This document shows, piece by piece, positions 14,818 to 17,914 of a DNA stretch of 17,914 nucleotides. The notes under the pieces are model-generated. The model was not told where the DNA came from, ran no database searches, and saw only the letters and a program-made list of their open reading frames with translations. Numbering within the stretch: the stretch's first letter is position 1; each line of letters begins with the position of its first letter. Source of the stretch: an uncultured Oscillibacter sp. (GTDB lineage: Bacteria > Bacillota > Clostridia > Oscillospirales > Oscillospiraceae); contig URTS01000025.1 of the NCBI GenBank assembly GCA_900550685.1, forward strand, positions 1 to 17,914. Reading direction: 5' to 3'. Made by a program: the position numbers and the translations under genes.

Positions 14818-16359
14818 TTATTCCAGAATTTCCCGGATGGCTCCGGGCAGTCCCCGGGCCACATCCTCCGGCGTGACGCCGTAGGCCGTCAGTTCCCGCT
14901 CCGCCAGGTCGCCGGACCGGCCGTGGAGCCACACGCCTGCGGCAGCCGCCTGGACCGCCCCGACTCCCTGAGCCAGCAGGGATGCAATGACACCGGTGAG
15001 GACATCGCCGCTGCCGCCCTTGGAAAGGCCGCTGCCGCCGGTGGTATTCACCAGGACGTTGCCCTCCGGCCCGGCGGTAACGGTCCGGTGGCCTTTCAGC
15101 ACCAGCACGCAGCCGTGGGCCACGGCAAAGTCCCGGGCCGCTTTCACCCGGTCCCCGCGGCTCAGATCGCCGCCGATGCGGCCAAACTCCACGTCGTGGG
15201 GCGTCAGAACTGTGATCCTGCCCCGGCGGGCATCCAGAACATCTATATGCCCGGAGAGGGCGTTTATGCCGTCGGCGTCCAGCACCACCGGCTTTTCTGT
15301 TTTCAGCAGCTCCCACACCAGCCGGGCCGTACCCTCGCTGCGGCCCAGGCCGGGGCCCAGGGCCAGCACGTCGCAGCCGGACAGCTTTTCCAGGATCTGG
15401 GGCAGGGCCTTGGCGGAAAGCATCCCGCCTTTTTCCGGCAGAGGAAAGGGCATGGCGGAAACACACTTGGCCGCTTCCATGGGCCAGATGGCCTCCGGCA
15501 CCCCCAGGGACACCAGCCCGCAGCCGGTGCGCACCGCCGCCGACGCGGTGAGGTACGGGGCCCCGGTATAGCCCACGGCGCCGCCCACGATCAGCAGCTT
15601 CCCGAAGGTGCCCTTGTGGCCGTCGATCTTCCGGGGCGGCAGGGCCCAGCGCACAAAGTCCGGCTCCACCGTCTGCACCGGGCTGACCAGACTTTTTGTC
15701 AGGTCCGCCGGGATGCCGATGTTCCAGACGGTGACGTCCCCGCTGTAAACCGCACCGGCTCCCACTGCCTGACCGATCTTTGGGAATGTAAAGGTCACGG
15801 TCCTGTCCGCCCGAACAGCCCTGCCCAGAATCCGGCCGGTGTCCGCCTCCACGCCGCTGGCAATGTCGGCGGATACGACTTTGGCGCGGCTGGCGTTCAT
15901 GGCATCAATGGCGGCGGCAAACACGCTGCCTGCCGCCACCTCCCTGCTGAGGCCCACGCCGAACACGGCATCCACCACCGCATCACAGCGGCGGATATAC
16001 CCCAGCTGTTCCTCATTCTCCGGGGCAAATGGCTCCAGCTCCACGCCGCAGTCCGACAGGCGGCGGGTCATCTCCAGGCTGTCCGGCGTCAGCTTTTCGT
16101 ATGTTCCAACCAAAAAGCACCGCACCTGCACGCCCTTGAAAAACAGCAGCCGGGCGGCGGCGATGCCGTCTCCGCCGTTGTTCCCCGCGCCGCACAGCGC
16201 CGCGATCCGGCAGCGGGACGGATTTTCCGGCAGCAGCTCCATCGCCGCAGCCGCCACGCCCTCCGCCGCCCGCTCCATCAGGTCGATGGAGGGAATTTTT
16301 CGCTCCTCAATGGCGATGCGGTCCAACTCCCGCATCTGGGCGGATGTGGTCAGTTTCAT
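14818..16359 (-). CDS. nnr: Bifunctional NAD(P)H-hydrate epimerase/dehydratase (Nnr)
   Basis: Repairs hydrated NADH and NADPH: the N-terminal YjeF_N domain (about 1–215) epimerises R- to S-NAD(P)HX, and the C-terminal YjeF_C domain (about 230–510) dehydrates S-NAD(P)HX using ADP. 513 residues. Epimerase motif CGAGNNGGDGIAAARL (56–71); DAVFGVGL (130–137). Dehydratase motifs HKGTFGKLLIVGG (248–260), LGPGLGRSEG (334–343), VLDADGINAL, LTPHDVEFGRI (385–395), NTTGGSGLSKGGSGDVLTG (438–456). The ATG at 16359 gives MKLTTSAQMRELD, the normal start, with AAGGAGGG eight bases upstream; 26 upstream codons are open but not coding. First gene of the nnr–lipoprotein–alr group, with its own promoter. Confidence 0.96.
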   Translation of the reverse strand: MKLTTSAQMRELDRIAIEERKIPSIDLMERAAEGVAAAAMELLPENPSRCRIAALCGAGNNGGDGIAAARLLFFKGVQVRCFLVGTYEKLTPDSLEMTRRLSDCGVELEPFAPENEEQLGYIRRCDAVVDAVFGVGLSREVAAGSVFAAAIDAMNASRAKVVSADIASGVEADTGRILGRAVRADRTVTFTFPKIGQAVGAGAVYSGDVTVWNIGIPADLTKSLVSPVQTVEPDFVRWALPPRKIDGHKGTFGKLLIVGGAVGYTGAPYLTASAAVRTGCGLVSLGVPEAIWPMEAAKCVSAMPFPLPEKGGMLSAKALPQILEKLSGCDVLALGPGLGRSEGTARLVWELLKTEKPVVLDADGINALSGHIDVLDARRGRITVLTPHDVEFGRIGGDLSRGDRVKAARDFAVAHGCVLVLKGHRTVTAGPEGNVLVNTTGGSGLSKGGSGDVLTGVIASLLAQGVGAVQAAAAGVWLHGRSGDLAERELTAYGVTPEDVARGLPGAIREILE

Positions 16360-16387
16360 AGTCAGCCCTCCTTGGGATTTTTTCTTC

Positions 16388-16416
16388 ATTATATCCGAGG
16401 CTCCGCCCCTCTGCAA
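16388..16416 (-). promoter_or_regulatory. Promoter of the nnr–alr transcript
   Basis: TTGCAG (16416..16411), 17-bp spacer, perfect TATAAT (16393..16388) on the minus strand, 28 bp before the nnr ATG and right next to the terminator of the gene upstream. Confidence 0.65.
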
Positions 16417-16418
16417 CC

Positions 16419-16457
16419 AAAAAACAGCGGTGAACACCTGGTTCCCCGCTGTTTTTT
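16419..16457 (-). terminator. Terminator of the cytidylate-kinase-like gene
   Basis: AAAAAACAGCGG (16419–16430) pairs with CCGCTGTTTTTT (16446–16457), continued inward by GAAC/GTTC. On the minus strand the stem ends in TTTTTT. It starts six bases after the stop codon at 16463 and could also work on the plus strand. Confidence 0.92.
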
Positions 16458-16462
16458 TACAC

Positions 16463-17062
16463 TTATTCTGCCTTGGCCGCTTCCTGGATCAGCTTCACGC
16501 ACAGGTCATAGCCAAGGGCGCCGCTGTCCAGCACCAGCTGGTAATTGTGGCTGTCGCCCCACTTCTTGCCGGTATAATGATGATAGTAGGTGTGGCGGCT
16601 GTTGTCCTTCTTCGCAATTATTTTTTGCAGTTCCGTGGCATCCGTGCAGCCGGTCAGTTCGCTGACCCGCACCGCCCGGTGCACTGCGTCGGCATGGATG
16701 AACACATTCAGGGCGTCCACCCCCGCCTCCCGCAGGATCTCATCGGCGCAGCGGCCCAGGATCACGCAGGGTCCCTCCTTGGCAAAGTGGAGGATGACGG
16801 CCTTCTGGACATCGTGGATGGCGTCCTGCGTGTCGGAGAAGGAGGCATCGGAAAAGGAGCAGATGCTCTTGAAGAAGTTGGCGGAGGCGGACACGTCCTC
16901 CTGGTCATGCTCCACCATATCCGGGTCAAAACCGCTGGTCTTGACCGTTTCCTTCAGGATGTCCCGGTCATAGAACGGGATTCCCAGTTCCTTTGCCACC
17001 TGCTGGCCGATGGAATGGCCGCCTGCGCCGTATTCCCGGCTGATGGTGATGATCTTGTTCAT
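16463..17062 (-). CDS. Cytidylate-kinase-like family protein
   Basis: A P-loop NMP-kinase-fold protein of 199 residues in the cytidylate kinase-like (Cytidylate_kin2) family, not the classical Cmk. The P-loop region is MNKIITISREYGAGGHSIGQ (1–20), in which GAGGHSIG replaces the usual GPxGSGK. FYDRDIL (30–36) follows, then ILGRCADEIL (101–110), VFIHADAVHRAVRV, and KKDNSRHTYYHHYTGKKWGD (151–170), the lid and C-terminal signature. The nucleotide substrate is unproven in this family. The ATG at 17062 makes the protein start at the P-loop; 21 upstream codons are open but lie over the promoter. GAGGGGG lies ten bases before the ATG. Monocistronic: own promoter and terminator. Confidence 0.9.
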   Translation of the reverse strand: MNKIITISREYGAGGHSIGQQVAKELGIPFYDRDILKETVKTSGFDPDMVEHDQEDVSASANFFKSICSFSDASFSDTQDAIHDVQKAVILHFAKEGPCVILGRCADEILREAGVDALNVFIHADAVHRAVRVSELTGCTDATELQKIIAKKDNSRHTYYHHYTGKKWGDSHNYQLVLDSGALGYDLCVKLIQEAAKAE

Positions 17063-17115
17063 ATGCAAATTCCCCCTCGTACTCCCGTTGCTTTCCCGGG
17101 TGATCTTTTGAGGGT

Positions 17116-17144
17116 ATTGTACCATACCGGCGGCCCGGGTGCAA
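17116..17144 (-). promoter_or_regulatory. Promoter of the cytidylate-kinase-like gene
   Basis: TTGCAC (17144..17139), 17-bp spacer with TGG before the -10, then TACAAT (17121..17116) on the minus strand, 54 bp before the ATG. Confidence 0.65.
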
Positions 17145-17204
17145 TGAAATTCTTATAAAGGAATGAAGCTCCGGGCCCATTTCGCGTTTTTGTGCATTTT
17201 GCGC

Positions 17205-17233
17205 TTGCATTTTCTATATTTTTATGGTATAAG
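17205..17233 (+). promoter_or_regulatory. Promoter of the pheS T-box leader
   Basis: TTGCAT (17205–17210), 17-bp spacer with TGG at its end (extended -10), TATAAG (17228–17233). Transcription would begin near 17240, at the front of the T-box leader. Confidence 0.65.
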
Positions 17234-17240
17234 TGGGTAC

Positions 17241-17465
17241 GTTATAGGCAATGAAGGGGAAAATAATCTGAAACGCCGCCGCAGAGAGGGCCGGTCACCG
17301 GCTGCAAGCCGGCCTGCGGACGCCTGGTTTGGTTCGCCCCGGAGCTTCCATGGAGACATGGCGGACGCCCTCCGTTACCAGGGTGCAAGTGTGCGCTCCG
17401 GCGCAAATTTGGGTGGTACCGCGGAAGTGAGCCTTTCGTCCCAATGTGGGACGAAGGGCTTTTTT
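17241..17465 (+). ncRNA. T-box leader (tRNA-Phe sensing) with terminator
   Basis: The hallmark T-box GGGTGGTACCGCG (17411–17423) pairs its bulge with the uncharged tRNA acceptor end. It is followed by a 12-bp terminator stem (17431–17442 with 17448–17459) and TTTTTT. Upstream lies Stem I with the AGAGAGG motif (17283–17289). A TTC triplet (Phe) at 17333–17335, within GGTTCGCCCCGGAGC, is the best specifier candidate; another TTC at 17346 is less well placed. Uncharged tRNA-Phe would favour the antiterminator and let pheS be transcribed. Confidence 0.93.
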
Positions 17466-17521
17466 GCTGGGCGGACACACCAGTCCAATATCCCAATTCC
17501 ATACAAAGGAGTTTTGCGTTT

Positions 17522-17914
17522 ATGATGAAAGAACAACTGGAAGCCATCCGCAAAGGCGCGCTGGAGTCCATCGTGGGCACCAAGGCCGCGGCGGATCTGG
17601 ATGCCCTGCGGGTGAAGTACCTGGGCAAGAAGGGCGAGCTGACCGCCGTCCTCAAGCAGATGGGCTCCCTCTCCGCCGAGGAGCGGCCGGTCATGGGCCA
17701 GATGGCCAATGAGGTCCGGGCCGCCGTGGAAAAGGCCATCGAGACCCAGGCCTCCATTTTGCAGAAGGCGGCCCTGGAGGCCAAGCTGAAGGCCGAGACC
17801 GTGGACGTCACCATCCCCGGCAAAGAGATCGCCATGGGCCACAAGCACCCCATGTACACCGTGCTGGATGAGATCAAGCAGGTGTTCCTTGACATGGGCT
17901 TTGAGAGCATGGTC
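17522..17914 (+). CDS. pheS: Phenylalanyl-tRNA synthetase alpha subunit, N-terminal part (runs off the window)
   Basis: The first 131 residues of PheRS alpha; the gene continues past the window end. Residues 1–90 form the tRNA-binding coiled coil (EQLEAIRKGALESIVGTKAA, VKYLGKKGELTAVLKQM, then EERPVMGQMANEVRAAVEKA). The catalytic domain begins at about 105 with IAMGHKHPMYTVLDEIKQVF, the GxxHP motif of class II synthetases. AAAGGAG stands nine bases before ATG 17522; a second ATG follows directly and is less well spaced. The T-box leader just upstream confirms the identity and gives phenylalanine control. pheT is expected next. Confidence 0.96.
   Translation, partial: MMKEQLEAIRKGALESIVGTKAAADLDALRVKYLGKKGELTAVLKQMGSLSAEERPVMGQMANEVRAAVEKAIETQASILQKAALEAKLKAETVDVTIPGKEIAMGHKHPMYTVLDEIKQVFLDMGFESMV

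Noticed and set aside
17446..17712. An ORF starting in the T-box terminator
   Set aside because: It is out of frame with pheS, whose start, motifs and ribosome binding site are clear.

Overview
The window looks like the chromosome of a GC-rich, anaerobic, low-lineage Firmicute, most likely a Clostridia gut bacterium of the Oscillospiraceae/Flavonifractor–Oscillibacter type. The pointers are a glmS self-cleaving ribozyme, a T-box leader before pheS, an S-layer-homology (SLH) lysozyme, strong AGGAGG-type ribosome binding sites, an alr–mazF arrangement and an nrdR gene. The family assignment is inference from gene content and protein style, not from a search. Most genes lie on the minus strand. 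No prophage, insertion sequence, CRISPR array, tRNA or rRNA was seen.

Left part (1–2.7 kb): selD on the minus strand is itself a selenoprotein gene. Its catalytic selenocysteine is encoded by an in-frame UGA followed by a compact SECIS hairpin, so a naive ORF call loses the first 39 residues. Divergent from it run a PfkB-family kinase (PsuK-like) and a GNAT acetyltransferase, closed by a perfect 30-nt palindromic terminator.

Cell-wall block (2.7–8.9 kb, minus strand): glmM, a stand-alone left-handed beta-helix acetyltransferase resembling the C-terminal half of GlmU, the glmS ribozyme, glmS, and then a secreted SLH–GH25 lysozyme. The first three enzymes supply the amino-sugar steps towards UDP-GlcNAc. 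The ribozyme gives feedback control by GlcN6P. The lysozyme gene has a near-consensus promoter followed at once by an intrinsic terminator, which suggests an attenuated leader.

Middle (8.9–12.4 kb): a plus-strand DUF421–DUF4363 pair overlapping by ATGA, then minus-strand genes: an AT-rich orphan membrane-anchored protein, nrdR with a dyad over its promoter, an unknown 169-residue protein, a 170-bp tract of four successive inverted repeats, and a small secreted protein.

Right part (12.4–17.9 kb): a minus-strand cluster transcribed nnr (NAD(P)H-hydrate repair), a lipoprotein, alr and mazF with no mazE beside it; then a cytidylate-kinase-like gene with its own promoter and terminator. Divergent from this, a T-box leader controls pheS, which runs off the window edge. 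Several promoters here follow one pattern (a TTG-type -35 box, 17-bp spacer, TATAAT-like -10), which supports the transcription-unit calls.
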